Counted from the first letter of the stretch, positions 7,875 to 17,834 are shown. The stretch: DNA of 64,000 nt from Roseobacter sinensis (GCF_025755255.1 NZ_JALIEB010000007.1:142146-206145), one strand, 5' to 3'. Notes: a model not told the origin generated them from the letters alone. Numbers and translations: made by a program.

Positions 7875-9486
7875 CGTAGGCTCCCCTGTCGATCACGGCG
7901 GCGATGACGGTGAAGGTGTCGGCGGTCAGCGCGCTCTTGAGCGCCGCCTCCAGCTCGGCGCGGCTGGTCACCGTGTGACCCGCACCGCCGAAGGCTTTCC
8001 CGATGGCAGCGAAGTCGTGCTTTGCGAAATCCACGCCGCGGTTCTTCATCTGGCGCGAGCGCTGCTTGAGTTCGATCAAGGCGAGAGAGGCATCGACGAA
8101 GACGACGATGATCGGTGTCAGCCCCAACTCCGCGGCGGTCGATAGCTCGCCTGCGACCATCAGGAAGCCCGCGTCGCCGCAGAAGCCGACCACGGGGCGT
8201 TCGGGCGAGGCCAGCTTGGTCCCCATCGCAAGCGGGATCGCGCAGCCCATGGTGCAGAGCGCGGTCGATTGCGTGAGCCCGCGCGGCTCGTAGCACGCCC
8301 ACATCTGACTAAGGAGGATGCGGTGTGCGCCGCTGTCCACGGTTGCCAGCGTATCTCGGGGCAGGACCTTGCGACAGGTGTCCATGATCGCCGCGGGCCC
8401 CCAGTCTTCGGCCGTGGGGAAGGCCTGTGCCAGCGCATCTTTCGTGGCCTGAAGCCTACCGTTTTCCCAGGTTTTCCGGGGCGTTACGCCGTCCGACAGC
8501 GCCCCGAGGCTCGCGGCGCAATCGGCGATGAAACTCAGGCTCGCCTGGTGCATGTAGTGATGGTTGGGTTCGGCTGTGATGTCGATCACGCGCTGGCGGG
8601 TCGGGTCCCAGATGTCGCGCCAACCGATGCGCATCTCGATCGGGTCATAGCCGAGGCAGAGGATGAGGTCGGCGTCTTGCAGCAGTGGCAGAAGGTGTGT
8701 GTCCGCGAGCGGGGAAAGGCCCGCACCGCCGAGGCTGAGCGTATGGTCCTCGGGCAGCAGGCCCTTGGCCTTGTAGGTGGTCACCACCGGGACGTTGTAG
8801 GTCTCGGCGAAGCTCTGCAGGGCGGGGCCTGCCTCTTCGACCATCGCGTCGAGCCCGACGACCATCACAGGGCGCTGCGCTTCGGCGAGCCACTGGCGTG
8901 CTGTTGCGAGATCGGGGCCTGACGGGGCCGTCGGCGCGGCCTTTGCCCGATGTGGAGGTGCAGCAGCAGGCACGGCGGCGTCAGCCACGCTGATCGGCAC
9001 GTCGATATGCACGGGGCCAGGCCGACCCTCGGTGGCGATGCCCACGGCCTTGTCGGCGATGACATGGGCCGCGCCGGGCACCAGCGAGAAGCTGGCCTTT
9101 GTTATGGGCCGGAACACGGCCTGCTGGTCGAGCACCTGGTGGGTGTAGGTCTGTGCTTCATCCGCATCGACACAGCCTGCGAGCACGATCAGCGGCACCC
9201 GGTCCTGATGCGCGTTGGCGACGGCATTGATACCATTGAGCGCGCCGGGGCCGACGGTGGCGACGAGGATGCCGGGCGCTCCCGTGCGGTGATAGGTCCC
9301 TTCGGCCATGAAGGCCGCCGCATTCTCATGCTTGGCGAGCACAAACCGGATACCCGCGTCTTCCAGCGCATCGACGAGCGTCAGAACCTCGCCGCCCGGC
9401 ATCCCGAAGGCATAACGGCAGCCTGCGTGATAAAGGCGGCGCGCCAGCGCATCCGCGGCCCGGATTGTCGATGATGATGTGGCCAC
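7861..9486 (-). CDS. Thiamine-diphosphate enzyme, acetolactate synthase-like
   Basis: A 541-aa protein with the three domains of the acetolactate synthase/decarboxylase superfamily. The Pyr domain carries the cofactor-activating glutamate at 54 (KHENAAAFMAEG). The central domain includes RPVMVVGLDAMVEEAGPALQ. The PP domain has GDAGF from residue 437. The second asparagine of the usual GDG-x(24-27)-NN motif, a Mg ligand, is replaced by aspartate 465 (FVDAS). Pairing with a family III CoA-transferase recalls formyl-CoA transferase/oxalyl-CoA decarboxylase, but nothing in the sequence proves that substrate. It is also not the anabolic IlvB, since no small regulatory subunit lies nearby. Confidence 0.85.
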   Translation of the reverse strand: MATSSSTIRAADALARRLYHAGCRYAFGMPGGEVLTLVDALEDAGIRFVLAKHENAAAFMAEGTYHRTGAPGILVATVGPGALNGINAVANAHQDRVPLIVLAGCVDADEAQTYTHQVLDQQAVFRPITKASFSLVPGAAHVIADKAVGIATEGRPGPVHIDVPISVADAAVPAAAPPHRAKAAPTAPSGPDLATARQWLAEAQRPVMVVGLDAMVEEAGPALQSFAETYNVPVVTTYKAKGLLPEDHTLSLGGAGLSPLADTHLLPLLQDADLILCLGYDPIEMRIGWRDIWDPTRQRVIDITAEPNHHYMHQASLSFIADCAASLGALSDGVTPRKTWENGRLQATKDALAQAFPTAEDWGPAAIMDTCRKVLPRDTLATVDSGAHRILLSQMWACYEPRGLTQSTALCTMGCAIPLAMGTKLASPERPVVGFCGDAGFLMVAGELSTAAELGLTPIIVVFVDASLALIELKQRSRQMKNRGVDFAKHDFAAIGKAFGGAGHTVTSRAELEAALKSALTADTFTVIAAVIDRGAYDGRI

Positions 9487-9582
9487 TCAAACCCCTCCGC
9501 TGCGGTTCACCGTCTGGTCATAACCGATGCAGGCGGCCGTGCAATTCACCATTCCGTTTGACGTGGTTCAGAAACCGCCGTC

Positions 9583-10149
9583 TCAGCGGCGGCGGTCCCG
9601 GCGCGAGGACATTGGCTGGAAGGCCACACCCACATGCGCCTCGCAATAGGGTTTGCCCTGTTGCACCGGCAGGCCGCAGAACCAGAAATCTTCGGTGGCA
9701 GGGTCGCCTACGGGCCATTTGCAGGTGCGCTCGGTCAATTCCATCAGCGTAATCTTCTTGGCCTTCTTCTCGATCTCCGAGACTTTGGCGAGCGCTTCGG
9801 GGCTGATCTCATTGGCCGACGGCTGCGGCGGCAGCGGCTGTCCTGCCGGAATGATTTGCTTGCGCGCGGGCAGAGGTCTGGGCGCTGCGGGCTCGGCCTC
9901 GGCCTTGGCGGGCTCGGCCGGTTTGGGCGCAGGCTTCGGCTTGGCCTCTGTCTTGGGCGCGGGTTTCGCCTTGGGTTCGGCCTTGGCGGTGGCGGACGCA
10001 GCCGCGCGGTTCGACAGGCCAAGCCGGTGCACCTTGCCGATCACCGCGTTCCGGGTCACACCGCCCAGTTCCTTGGCGATCTGGCTGGCGGATTGACCTT
10101 CGCCCCACATCTTCTTGAGCAGTTCCACGCGTTCGTCTGTCCAGGACAT
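9583..10149 (-). CDS. gcrA: GcrA cell cycle regulator
   Basis: A 188-aa transcription regulator limited to alphaproteobacteria, where it works with sigma-70 RNA polymerase at promoters carrying CcrM-methylated GANTC sites. The N-terminal helix-turn-helix reads SWTDERVELLKKMWGEGQ and SASQIAKELGG and continues through TRNAVIGKVHRLGLSNR. A long low-complexity Ala/Lys/Pro linker (about 50-105) follows. The conserved C-terminal part includes LMELTERTCKWPVGDP and FCGLPVQQGKPYCEAH. A perfect hairpin lies in its 5' leader. This gene is a strong marker for the taxonomic assignment. Confidence 0.95.
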   Translation of the reverse strand: MSWTDERVELLKKMWGEGQSASQIAKELGGVTRNAVIGKVHRLGLSNRAAASATAKAEPKAKPAPKTEAKPKPAPKPAEPAKAEAEPAAPRPLPARKQIIPAGQPLPPQPSANEISPEALAKVSEIEKKAKKITLMELTERTCKWPVGDPATEDFWFCGLPVQQGKPYCEAHVGVAFQPMSSRRDRRR

Positions 10150-10526
10150 CGTCCATTCCCCAAGTCAAAAGCGGCCCTGCTGGCTGCGGGCCGCTTGCTG
10201 TATCGCTAGAGCCCTATTTTAGTCACTGGGCGCGGAGTTACAAGCGCTGAGCCGTGCTTTGGCGAAAAGGCTGTCTGGGTCTCCCCAAGCCTGCGGTGTG
10301 CGCGAATTCAGGTATTGCATTTCCGGCAGGCTCGCGTATTGCGGAGGCATGACGAGCGCGCCAAACATCATCATCCGACGACGCCCAGCGATCTAGCGAT
10401 CTTCGCTGCCCCGTTGTTGTGCGCCACGCACGTCTGTCCCAGTCCACCCATTAAAGCATTGACCTGTCTCAGCGGCTGTTGCACCTCTTGTGCTCCTGCT
10501 GCGGACCTTTGAAAGAGGACGATCCG
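10150..10526. other. Intergenic region between divergent gcrA and argD
   Basis: A stretch of 377 bp without a convincing gene. Short frames here lack family features. It must hold the divergent promoters of gcrA and argD. The gcrA-proximal end contains a 9-bp hairpin, and the argD-proximal end has a ribosome binding site (GAAAGAGGA at 10511-10519). A TTGACC hexamer at 10459-10464 has no good -10 partner. Confidence 0.6.
10169..10196 (-). promoter_or_regulatory. Terminator-like hairpin in gcrA 5' leader
   Basis: A perfect 9-bp inverted repeat (AAGCGGCCC / GGGCCGCTT) with a 10-nt loop, read on the minus strand, followed by a short CTTTTG tract. It lies about 20 nt upstream of the gcrA ATG at 10149. 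It could attenuate or stabilise the gcrA transcript. No gene lies upstream on that strand whose end it would serve. Confidence 0.45.
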
Positions 10527-11702
10527 ATGATCCCGACCCTTCTTCCCACCTACGCACGTGCGCCCCTGAGCTTTGTGAAAGGTGAAGGCGCCTGGCTGGT
10601 GGAGGCGGACGGGCGACGCTTCCTCGATCTTGCGGCCGGCATTGCGGTGAATGCACTTGGGCACGCGCACCCCGCGCTCGTCGCTGCGCTGACCGAGCAG
10701 GCGGGTGCGCTCTGGCACACCTCGAACCTCTACCGGATCCCGAAACAGCAGGAGCTGGCGGACAAGCTGACGGCGCTGACCTTCGCCGATACCGTCTTCT
10801 TCACGAACTCCGGCACCGAAGCCTGCGAGCTCGCGGTGAAGATGGCGCGCAAATACTGGTACGAGAAAGGCCAGCGCGGCAAGACCGACATCCTCACCTT
10901 CAGCGGCTCATTCCACGGGCGCTCGTCTGCGGGGATTGCCGCTGCAGGCTCGGCGAAAATGACCAAGGGGTTCGGGCCGCTGCTGCCGGGGTTCGTGCAT
11001 CTGGATTTCGGCGACCATGACGTGCTGACGGCGGCGATCACCGAGACCACCGGGGCGATTCTGATCGAGCCGGTGCAGGGCGAGGGCGGCATCCGCCCGG
11101 TGCCGGATCAATGCCTCAAGGGGCTGCGCGACCTCTGCGATGAGCATGGGCTGCTCTTGATCCTCGATGAGGTGCAATGCGGCGTCGGCCGGACCGGCAA
11201 GCTCTTCGCCCATGAGTGGGCTGGGATCACGCCCGACATCATGATGGTGGCCAAGGGCATCGGCGGAGGCTTCCCGATCGGTGCGGTATTGGCCACCGAA
11301 GAGGCGGCCAGCGGCATGACGCTGGGCACCCATGGCTCGACTTATGGCGGCAACCCGCTGGGCTGTGCGGTGGGCTGTGCGGTGCTGGATCATGTGGCGG
11401 AGCCGGACTTTCTCGCCGCTGTGAACCGCAAGGCAGGCTTCCTGCGGCAGAAGCTCGAGGGGCTCGTGGCCGCACATCCGGATATCTTTGAGAGCGTGCG
11501 CGGTTCGGGGCTGATGCTGGGACTGAAGTGCAAGGCCGCGAATGCCGATGTCGTGCAGGCGGGCTATGACCAGCAGGTGCTGACCGTGCCTGCGGCGGAC
11601 AATGTGATCCGCCTGCTGCCGCCCCTGACCATCGAAGAGCCCGAGATGGCGGAAGCCGTCGAGCGGCTGGATGCCGCCGCCCGTGCACTCTCGGCGGCCT
11701 GA
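10527..11702 (+). CDS. argD: Acetylornithine aminotransferase (ArgD-type)
   Basis: A 391-aa fold-type I, class III PLP aminotransferase that converts N-acetylglutamate semialdehyde to N-acetylornithine in arginine synthesis. Visible features are TNSGTEACE near 93-101, the PLP aspartate at 214 in [12 protein letters not shown], and the Schiff-base lysine at 243 in [14 protein letters not shown]. The ATG at 10527 follows GAAAGAGGA at 7 bp; a longer frame from 10479 is not supported. argF follows on the same strand after 29 bp, confirming the arginine context. Confidence 0.93.
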   Translation: MIPTLLPTYARAPLSFVKGEGAWLVEADGRRFLDLAAGIAVNALGHAHPALVAALTEQAGALWHTSNLYRIPKQQELADKLTALTFADTVFFTNSGTEACELAVKMARKYWYEKGQRGKTDILTFSGSFHGRSSAGIAAAGSAKMTKGFGPLLPGFVHLDFGDHDVLTAAITETTGAILIEPVQGEGGIRPVPDQCLKGLRDLCDEHGLLLILDEVQCGVGRTGKLFAHEWAGITPDIMMVAKGIGGGFPIGAVLATEEAASGMTLGTHGSTYGGNPLGCAVGCAVLDHVAEPDFLAAVNRKAGFLRQKLEGLVAAHPDIFESVRGSGLMLGLKCKAANADVVQAGYDQQVLTVPAADNVIRLLPPLTIEEPEMAEAVERLDAAARALSAA

Positions 11703-11731
11703 CCCAGTTTGAGACCCCGGACACCAGAGCC

Positions 11732-12658
11732 ATGAATCACTTTCTAGATATACATCTGACCGATACCAAGGATCTGCGGAAGATCATTGACCACGCTGCG
11801 GAGATGAAGACGGCCCGTCAGGGTCGCCCGCGCGGGGCGCTCGACGACGACCAGCCGCTGAAGGACCGCATGGTCGCGCTGATCTTCGAGAAGCCTTCGA
11901 CCCGGACGCGCGTGTCCTTCGATGTGGGCGTGCGGCAGATGGGCGGGCAGACCATGGTGCTCTCGGGATCCGACATGCAGCTGGGACACGGCGAGACCAT
12001 CGCCGATACCGCCCGCGTGCTGAGCCGCTACGTGGATCTGATCATGATCCGCACCTTCGATGAGGCGGTGCTGACCGAAATGGCGGAATTCGCCACCGTG
12101 CCGGTGATCAACGGGCTGACCGACCGGACGCACCCCTGCCAGATCATGGCTGATGTGATGACCTTCGAAGAGCATCGCGGGCCGATCAAGGGCAAGAAAG
12201 TGGTCTGGTCGGGCGATGGCAACAACGTCTGCGCCTCCTTCCTGCACGCGGCTGGCCAGTTCGGGTTTGATCTGACATTCACCGGCCCCCCCACTCTGGA
12301 CCCGGAACAGGAGTTCATTGACCTGGCGCGGGCGAAAGGCTCGAACATCGTGATCGAACGGGACCCGGACAAGGCCGTCGACGGTGCGGACCTGGTGGTC
12401 GCCGACACCTGGGTGTCTATGCATGATGCGCAATCGGCGCGCGAGCGTCGGCACAATCAGTTGCGGCCCTATCAGGTGAACGCGGCGCTGATGTCGAAGG
12501 CCAAGCCCGATGCGCTCTTCATGCATTGCCTGCCCGCGCATCGCGATGAGGAGGCAACCTCCGACGTGATGGACGGGCCCCATTCGGTGATCTTTGACGA
12601 GGCCGAGAACCGGCTGCACGCGCAGAAGGCGATCATGCGGTGGTGTCTGGAGGTCTGA
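11732..12658 (+). CDS. argF: Ornithine carbamoyltransferase
   Basis: A 308-aa cytosolic enzyme joining carbamoyl phosphate and ornithine to give citrulline. The carbamoyl-phosphate motif [11 protein letters not shown], the HPCQIMAD segment, the ornithine-binding aspartate in VVADTWVSM and the [10 protein letters not shown] motif are all intact. Length is normal for the family. It is cotranscribed with argD and converges on the Nudix gene with only 6 bp between stop codons. Confidence 0.96.
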   Translation: MNHFLDIHLTDTKDLRKIIDHAAEMKTARQGRPRGALDDDQPLKDRMVALIFEKPSTRTRVSFDVGVRQMGGQTMVLSGSDMQLGHGETIADTARVLSRYVDLIMIRTFDEAVLTEMAEFATVPVINGLTDRTHPCQIMADVMTFEEHRGPIKGKKVVWSGDGNNVCASFLHAAGQFGFDLTFTGPPTLDPEQEFIDLARAKGSNIVIERDPDKAVDGADLVVADTWVSMHDAQSARERRHNQLRPYQVNAALMSKAKPDALFMHCLPAHRDEEATSDVMDGPHSVIFDEAENRLHAQKAIMRWCLEV

Positions 12659-12664
12659 GCGGTC

Positions 12665-13141
12665 TCAGAAGTCGCGCAAGATCGCCTTGAGTTCAGGCTC
12701 ACGCACCTTCTCCGCCGCTTCGGCGGGAGAGAACCATTCGCGCCTGCGCTGATGGCCCTCGGGATAGCTGTTGGCGAGCGCTTCCACTTCGGCGGCGTAG
12801 ACCTCGGTCTCGACCGGTGTCTTGCCGCCGCGGGCATGGTACTTGTTGTACCGGTAGTGTCCGACGGGTTGCGGCTCCACCTCGGCGGATTTGACGCCCG
12901 CTTCCTCCCAGGCTTCTTGCAGGGCGGCTTCGGAATTCTCCAGCCCGTCCATCGGCCAGCCTTTCGGCACGATCCAGCGCCCGGTGCCGCGGCTTGTGAT
13001 CAGGAGCACCCGCTTTCCCGCGCGCGTCTTGCGATAGCACAAGGCGGCAACCTGACGAGCCCGCGCCTGCGGAAAGATCAGGCGAAAGGCGCCTTCGAAA
13101 TGAGATTTAACGTACCCAATCATCATACCTGCCATTGGCAT
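12665..13141 (-). CDS. Nudix hydrolase
   Basis: A protein of up to 158 aa with the alphaproteobacterial form of the Nudix box, GWPMDGLENSEAALQEAWEE followed by AGV, and the preceding strand LITSRGTGRWIVPKG. This variant is seen in diphosphoinositol/dinucleoside polyphosphate hydrolase-like members. The exact nucleoside or inositol diphosphate substrate is unknown. Several nearby ATG codons (residues 1, 3, 6 and 7) make the start uncertain by a few residues. It stands alone, convergent with argF. Confidence 0.88.
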   Translation of the reverse strand: MPMAGMMIGYVKSHFEGAFRLIFPQARARQVAALCYRKTRAGKRVLLITSRGTGRWIVPKGWPMDGLENSEAALQEAWEEAGVKSAEVEPQPVGHYRYNKYHARGGKTPVETEVYAAEVEALANSYPEGHQRRREWFSPAEAAEKVREPELKAILRDF

Positions 13142-13295
13142 TTTGCCGTATTTTTGATCACTATACCGATTTCCTTAGAGATATCAAATCTCTGCGGATG
13201 TGGATAAGATCTGCGACCGATCCGGCTCCACCCTAGCGGGAAAGTTCGAATTTTCTGTAAACAAGATCACAGAGGGCCGATATTCGGCTTCCCGG

Positions 13296-13844
13296 TCAGA
13301 TCGGGCGGGCCGGATTTCCGACAACGCGGCCCATCGGAGGCACATCCTTGGTGACCACGGCACCGGCCCCGACAATGGCCCCCGCACCGATGCTGACGCC
13401 CGGCATCAGGATGGCGCCGCCGCCGATCCAGACGTCGTCTCCCAGCGTGACGGGCAGGGCGCGCTCGATCCCGGCGCGCCGTTTTGCGATGTCGCGGTGA
13501 TGATCGGCGCAGTAGATCTGGACATTGGGGCCAAGCATGCTGCGGGATCCGATAGTCACGCGCGCACTGTCCAGAATGGCGACGCCGGCATTCAGAAAGA
13601 CGCCGTCGCCGAGCACCGTGTTGCAGCCGTAGGCGGTGTGGAACGGCGTCTCGATCAGGCAATCCTCGCCAACCGACATGAAAAGTGCTGCAAGCTCCGG
13701 CACCATGCCGCCGCGCCGCTCGGGCGGGCAGCTGTTGTGGGCGAAGACCGCCTTACGCGCGGCCATGCGCAGATCGTCGAGCTCGGGCGTGAGCGCATCG
13801 TACCAGTCGCCGCTGATCATCTGCTCATAGGAACTTGGGGGCAT
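13296..13844 (-). CDS. Maltose/galactoside O-acetyltransferase family protein
   Basis: A 182-aa acetyl-CoA-dependent acyltransferase with an N-terminal Mac helix ([20 protein letters not shown]). A left-handed beta-helix of hexapeptide repeats follows, for example [19 protein letters not shown] and [20 protein letters not shown], then the closing [11 protein letters not shown]. The catalytic histidine lies in CADHH. The sugar or other acceptor is unknown. It starts 3 bp after the end of hrpB and is likely cotranscribed with it. Confidence 0.92.
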   Translation of the reverse strand: MPPSSYEQMISGDWYDALTPELDDLRMAARKAVFAHNSCPPERRGGMVPELAALFMSVGEDCLIETPFHTAYGCNTVLGDGVFLNAGVAILDSARVTIGSRSMLGPNVQIYCADHHRDIAKRRAGIERALPVTLGDDVWIGGGAILMPGVSIGAGAIVGAGAVVTKDVPPMGRVVGNPARPI

Positions 13845-13847
13845 GTG

Positions 13848-16286
13848 TCATGTCCTCGGTTTGGCGCGCAGGGTCGGGTCGGCCTGCGTCGGGTCTTCGG
13901 GCCAGGGGTGACGCGGATAGCGGCCGCGCATGTCCTTGCGCACATCCGCGTAGGAGCTCGACCAGAACCCGGGCAGGTCCTCCGTGACCTGAAGCGGGCG
14001 TTGCGCAGGCGAGAGCAGGGTGAGCTGCACCGGGGCGCCCGCCACCTTCGGGTGGTCTGTGACGCCGAAGAGCTCTTGCAGCCGAACGGATATGCGCGGC
14101 TGACCCTCCTCGTAGGTGATGGGCACCTTGCGGCCCAGCGGGGTGACGAACTGCGCCGGGACGGCCCGGTCAAGCGCCTGCTGCTGATCCCAGCTGAGCC
14201 GGGCCTGCAGCGCGGGCATGAGGTCGAAGGCTTTCCAGTCGGCGGTGGTCTTCACGCCGGTCAGATGCGGCAGCAGCCAATCCTCAAGCGTCTCCATCAG
14301 ATGCGCCTCGGAGAAATCGGGCCAGTCGGGATCGCTCCGCCGCATGAGGGCTGCGCGCGCGAGGAAGCGCTGCGCCTTCGCATCGGGCAGCAGGCCAAGC
14401 TGGCGCACGCCGTCGAGCATGGCCCGGGCGATCTCATGCGCCGGTGCGTCGTGCCAGACCCGGTCGTCGAGGACCAGCGCGCCGAACCGCTCTTGCGTGC
14501 GGGTCTCGACGCGGCCGGTCCTGCGGGACCACAGACAGCTGTCATGCCATTCGATCTGGTCTGAGAACGTGGCGCGCAGCTCCGCAGCGGACAGGGGCGC
14601 GGCCAGCCGAATGCGCGCCTCCCGCGGATCACCGTCGAGGTCCGTGGCCACGAGGAAGGGCGTCTGGGCAAGCGGATCGCCCGCAGGCACCGCAGCGCCC
14701 TTGCCGCCGGAGAGCAGATAGCGCGGGGCCTCTCCGGGACGGCGCATCCCAATGCGATCCGGATAGGCAAGTGCGGCGAGGATCCCGGGGGCATCCGGCC
14801 CGGTCCCATGCGATGTCTTGGCGAGCCGTCGTGCCTCCTCGCGGATGCGCGCCACGGTCCCGCGATGCAGGTCGGCCCCGTGCTCAGCCTGAAAACGCCG
14901 CGGCGATCTGAGCGCGGCGACGCGCAGGCTCAGATCTGTGGAGTGATCCTTCAAAAAGTCGCGTTCGGATAAGATCGCAGCCAAAAGGGGTGCATCACCG
15001 CCACCTTTTGCCACCATATGGGCGAGGCGAGGATGCAGAGGCATGGTCGAGATCGCCTTGCCATGTGGCGTAATCCGACCCTGAGCATCCAGCGCGCCAA
15101 TCATCTCGAGCACTGTTCGGGCTTCGTCGTAGCGGCCGGCGTGCGGGGGTGTCACGAAGGGCATCTGCTCGGGTGCGCTGCCCCAAGCGGCGAGCTCCAG
15201 CGCGAGACCGGTCAGATCCCCCGCCTCGATCTCGGCGGGCGGATGCGACAGCAGCGCGCCCTCCTCGCCGCGGGTCCAGAGCTTGTAGCAGTGCCCGGGC
15301 GCCACGCGCCCCGCGCGGCCCATTCGCTGGGTCGCCTCGGCGCGGGTGACGCGGGTGGTGATCAGCCGCGACATTCCGGAGGCCGGGTCGAATTCGGCCC
15401 TCCGCGAGAGCCCCGCGTCGACAACGATGCGGATGTCTTCGATGGTCAGCGAGGTTTCCGCGATGGAGGTGGCAAGCACCACTTTGCGGCCCGTCTCCAC
15501 CGGCGCAATGGCTGCGCGTTGATCCTTGAAGGGCATGGCACCAAACAGCGGGCGCAGGCTGATGCCCGGTCCAATCTGCGCGCGGAGGACGGCTTCGGTG
15601 CGGCGGATCTCACCCTCGCCGGGCAGGAAGACGAGCGCGCTGCCGTCCGCCTCGGAGAGCGCTGTCATGATCAGATCGGCGACCGCGTGCTCCAGCCGCT
15701 GGGTCTTGGGCCGGGGTTTTGGCAGCCAATGCGGGGTGACCTCGAAGGCGCGGCCGTCCGAGGTGAGAACAGGGGCCTGCATCAACTTTGCGATGGGCGC
15801 CGCATCGAGCGTCGCGGACATCGCCACGAGGATCAGATCTTCGCGCAGCGCGTCCGCCACATCGAGGCAGAGCGCCAGCCCCAGATCCGCGTTGAGCGAG
15901 CGCTCGTGGAACTCGTCGAAAATCACAACGCCGACGCCCGGCAGGTCGGGTTGGGACTGGATCATCCGGGTCAGGATGCCTTCGGTCACCACCTCGATAC
16001 GGGTCGCATCGGAAACCTTGGCCTGTCCGCGAATGCGGTAGCCGACGGTGCGTCCAACCCGCTCGCCCAGAGTTTCCGCCATACGCTCAGCGGCGGCCCG
16101 GGCGGCAAGGCGACGGGGCTCCAGCATCAGGATCCTGCCGTCGGTCAGCCCGGCCTCCAGGATCGCCAGGGGCACGCGGGTCGTCTTGCCCGCGCCGGGC
16201 GGGGCCTGCAACACAAGGCGCGGCATTTGGCGCAGGCTCGCCGTGACTTCGGCGAGGATATCGTCAATGGGCAGAGCGACCGACAT
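13848..16286 (-). CDS. hrpB: ATP-dependent helicase HrpB
   Basis: An 812-aa DEAH-type superfamily 2 RNA helicase-like protein. Motif I is APPGAGKTTRVPLAIL near residue 24, motif II DEFHER, motif III VAMSATLDAAPI, and motif VI TQRMGRAGRVAPGHCYKLW. The HrpB-specific C-terminal region (LPSVTGVKTTADWKAFDLMP-like) ends with FWSSSYADVRKDMRGRYPRH. The start at 16286 (MSVALPIDDILAEV) is the family start; an in-frame extension to 16403 is not conserved-looking. It is divergent from meaB. Confidence 0.94.
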   Translation of the reverse strand: MSVALPIDDILAEVTASLRQMPRLVLQAPPGAGKTTRVPLAILEAGLTDGRILMLEPRRLAARAAAERMAETLGERVGRTVGYRIRGQAKVSDATRIEVVTEGILTRMIQSQPDLPGVGVVIFDEFHERSLNADLGLALCLDVADALREDLILVAMSATLDAAPIAKLMQAPVLTSDGRAFEVTPHWLPKPRPKTQRLEHAVADLIMTALSEADGSALVFLPGEGEIRRTEAVLRAQIGPGISLRPLFGAMPFKDQRAAIAPVETGRKVVLATSIAETSLTIEDIRIVVDAGLSRRAEFDPASGMSRLITTRVTRAEATQRMGRAGRVAPGHCYKLWTRGEEGALLSHPPAEIEAGDLTGLALELAAWGSAPEQMPFVTPPHAGRYDEARTVLEMIGALDAQGRITPHGKAISTMPLHPRLAHMVAKGGGDAPLLAAILSERDFLKDHSTDLSLRVAALRSPRRFQAEHGADLHRGTVARIREEARRLAKTSHGTGPDAPGILAALAYPDRIGMRRPGEAPRYLLSGGKGAAVPAGDPLAQTPFLVATDLDGDPREARIRLAAPLSAAELRATFSDQIEWHDSCLWSRRTGRVETRTQERFGALVLDDRVWHDAPAHEIARAMLDGVRQLGLLPDAKAQRFLARAALMRRSDPDWPDFSEAHLMETLEDWLLPHLTGVKTTADWKAFDLMPALQARLSWDQQQALDRAVPAQFVTPLGRKVPITYEEGQPRISVRLQELFGVTDHPKVAGAPVQLTLLSPAQRPLQVTEDLPGFWSSSYADVRKDMRGRYPRHPWPEDPTQADPTLRAKPRT

Positions 16287-16381
16287 GCGCCCGGTGTAGC
16301 GAATGCGTAGGGTGCCGCCAAGCACTGGACATTTCCCCACGCCTGCCGGAAAACCTGCGGAACAACGAGGGACAGGCTGCA

Positions 16382-17371
16382 ATGGAAATCGGCGATCTGG
16401 CAAAGCGCGTGGCAGCGGGAGAACGTCGGGCCCTGGCGCGGGCGATCACGCTGGTCGAAAGTGCCCGCGCCGATCACAAGGCACAAGCGGCCGCACTCCT
16501 CGAGGCGCTGCCGAAAGACCGGCAGGCGCTGCGCATCGGGCTTTCGGGGACGCCGGGTGTGGGCAAGTCCACTTTCATCGAGAGCTTCGGCATGATGCTG
16601 GTTGAGCAGGGCCTCAAGGTCGCGGTGCTGGCGGTTGACCCGTCCTCGACCCGTTCGGGCGGCTCGATCCTTGGCGACAAGACCCGGATGGACCGGCTGT
16701 CGCGGGCGGAGGGCGCCTTCATCCGCCCGTCGCCCAGCCAGACCCACCTAGGCGGTGTCGCGCGGCGGTCGCGCGAGGTGGTGGCGCTCTGCGAGGGGGC
16801 CGGGTTCGATGTGGTCCTGATCGAAACGGTTGGCGTCGGGCAGTCCGAGACCGTGGTGGCGCAGATGGCCGATATCTTCCTGCTTCTTCTGGCGCCCGCC
16901 GGGGGAGATGAGCTGCAAGGCGTGAAACGCGGTATCATGGAGATCGCCGATGTCATCCTGATCAACAAGGCCGATGGCGACCTGAAAGCGGCCGCCACAA
17001 GGACCTGCGGGGACTACGCGGGCGCGCTACGCCTCTTGCGCAAGCGGCCGCAGGATCCGGACGGCTTCCCCAAGGCGATGATGGTCTCGGCGGCGGAAAA
17101 CACCGGAATTGAAGCCGTTTGGCAGGATCTTCTGCATCTGCGCGACTGGCGCACCGCGCAGGGTTTCTGGGACAAGACCCGCGCGGAGCAAGCGCGATAC
17201 TGGTTCGAGGAGGAGGTGAAGACCACGCTCCTGTCACAGCTGCAAACCCCGGCGGCGCGGGCCGCCCTGGCCGAGTTGGGCGCCGCCGTTGCGCAGGGCG
17301 ACAAAGCGCCCACAGCGGCAGCGGCGGAGTTTCTCGCCAGCCTGCCTCGGCACAGCGCCTCAAAACCCTGA
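16382..17371 (+). CDS. meaB: Methylmalonyl-CoA mutase-associated GTPase MeaB
   Basis: A 329-aa G3E-family P-loop GTPase that loads and protects the adenosylcobalamin cofactor of methylmalonyl-CoA mutase. Motifs are the Walker A LSGTPGVGKSTFIE, DPSSTRSGGSILGDKTRM, ETVGVGQSE and the base-recognition NKADGD. No mutase gene lies in the window, which is common in alphaproteobacteria. It is divergent from hrpB with a spacing of 95 bp. Confidence 0.94.
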   Translation: MEIGDLAKRVAAGERRALARAITLVESARADHKAQAAALLEALPKDRQALRIGLSGTPGVGKSTFIESFGMMLVEQGLKVAVLAVDPSSTRSGGSILGDKTRMDRLSRAEGAFIRPSPSQTHLGGVARRSREVVALCEGAGFDVVLIETVGVGQSETVVAQMADIFLLLLAPAGGDELQGVKRGIMEIADVILINKADGDLKAAATRTCGDYAGALRLLRKRPQDPDGFPKAMMVSAAENTGIEAVWQDLLHLRDWRTAQGFWDKTRAEQARYWFEEEVKTTLLSQLQTPAARAALAELGAAVAQGDKAPTAAAAEFLASLPRHSASKP

Positions 17372-17389
17372 TTTCCCCGCTCCGCTGGG

Positions 17390-17418
17390 TTGACCGGGCG
17401 GGCGATTCCCACTAAAGC
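17390..17418 (+). promoter_or_regulatory. Candidate rpmB promoter
   Basis: TTGACC at 17390-17395 is followed after 16-17 bp by CTAAAG/TAAAGC at 17412-17418, upstream of rpmB. The -35 fits the sigma-70 consensus well and the -10 only weakly. The assignment comes from sequence inspection alone. Confidence 0.35.
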
Positions 17419-17508
17419 CTGCGAACGAATTTCCGGGGCGTAGCCGATGGCTGCTCCCTTTTGTCGTCTTACGGAGCGCCGGGGCGACCTTAGCTAGAGG
17501 ATAGACCC

Positions 17509-17808
17509 ATGTCGCGCGTTTGCGAATTGACCGGAAAAGGCCCGATGACTGGCAACAATGTCAGCCACGCCAACAACAAGACACGCCGGCGCTTTCTGCC
17601 GAACCTGAACGACGTCTCTTTGCAGTCCGAAGCCCTTGGCCGCGCGTTCAAGTTCCGGATCTCGGCAGCTGCTCTGCGCACCGTGGATCATCGCGGTGGG
17701 CTCGACAAGTTCCTGGCCAAAGCCAAGGATAGCGATCTGTCGCCAAATGCGCTGAAGGTGAAGAAGGCGATTGCGAAAGCCTCCGACACGGCGGAAGCGC
17801 TGAGCTAA
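17509..17808 (+). CDS. rpmB: 50S ribosomal protein L28
   Basis: A 99-aa ribosomal protein with the L28 start [20 protein letters not shown], then [18 protein letters not shown] and the [18 protein letters not shown] segment. It is monocistronic, with a rho-independent terminator 26 bp after the stop codon. Expression should be high and growth-linked. Confidence 0.97.
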   Translation: MSRVCELTGKGPMTGNNVSHANNKTRRRFLPNLNDVSLQSEALGRAFKFRISAAALRTVDHRGGLDKFLAKAKDSDLSPNALKVKKAIAKASDTAEALS

Positions 17809-17834
17809 GTCTGTCACATCGCTGAAATGTCGCA

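Noticed and set aside
6669..9486. Formyl-CoA transferase/oxalyl-CoA decarboxylase assignment
   Set aside because: Gene pairing is suggestive, but family-level motifs do not fix the substrate and the TPP motif is atypical.
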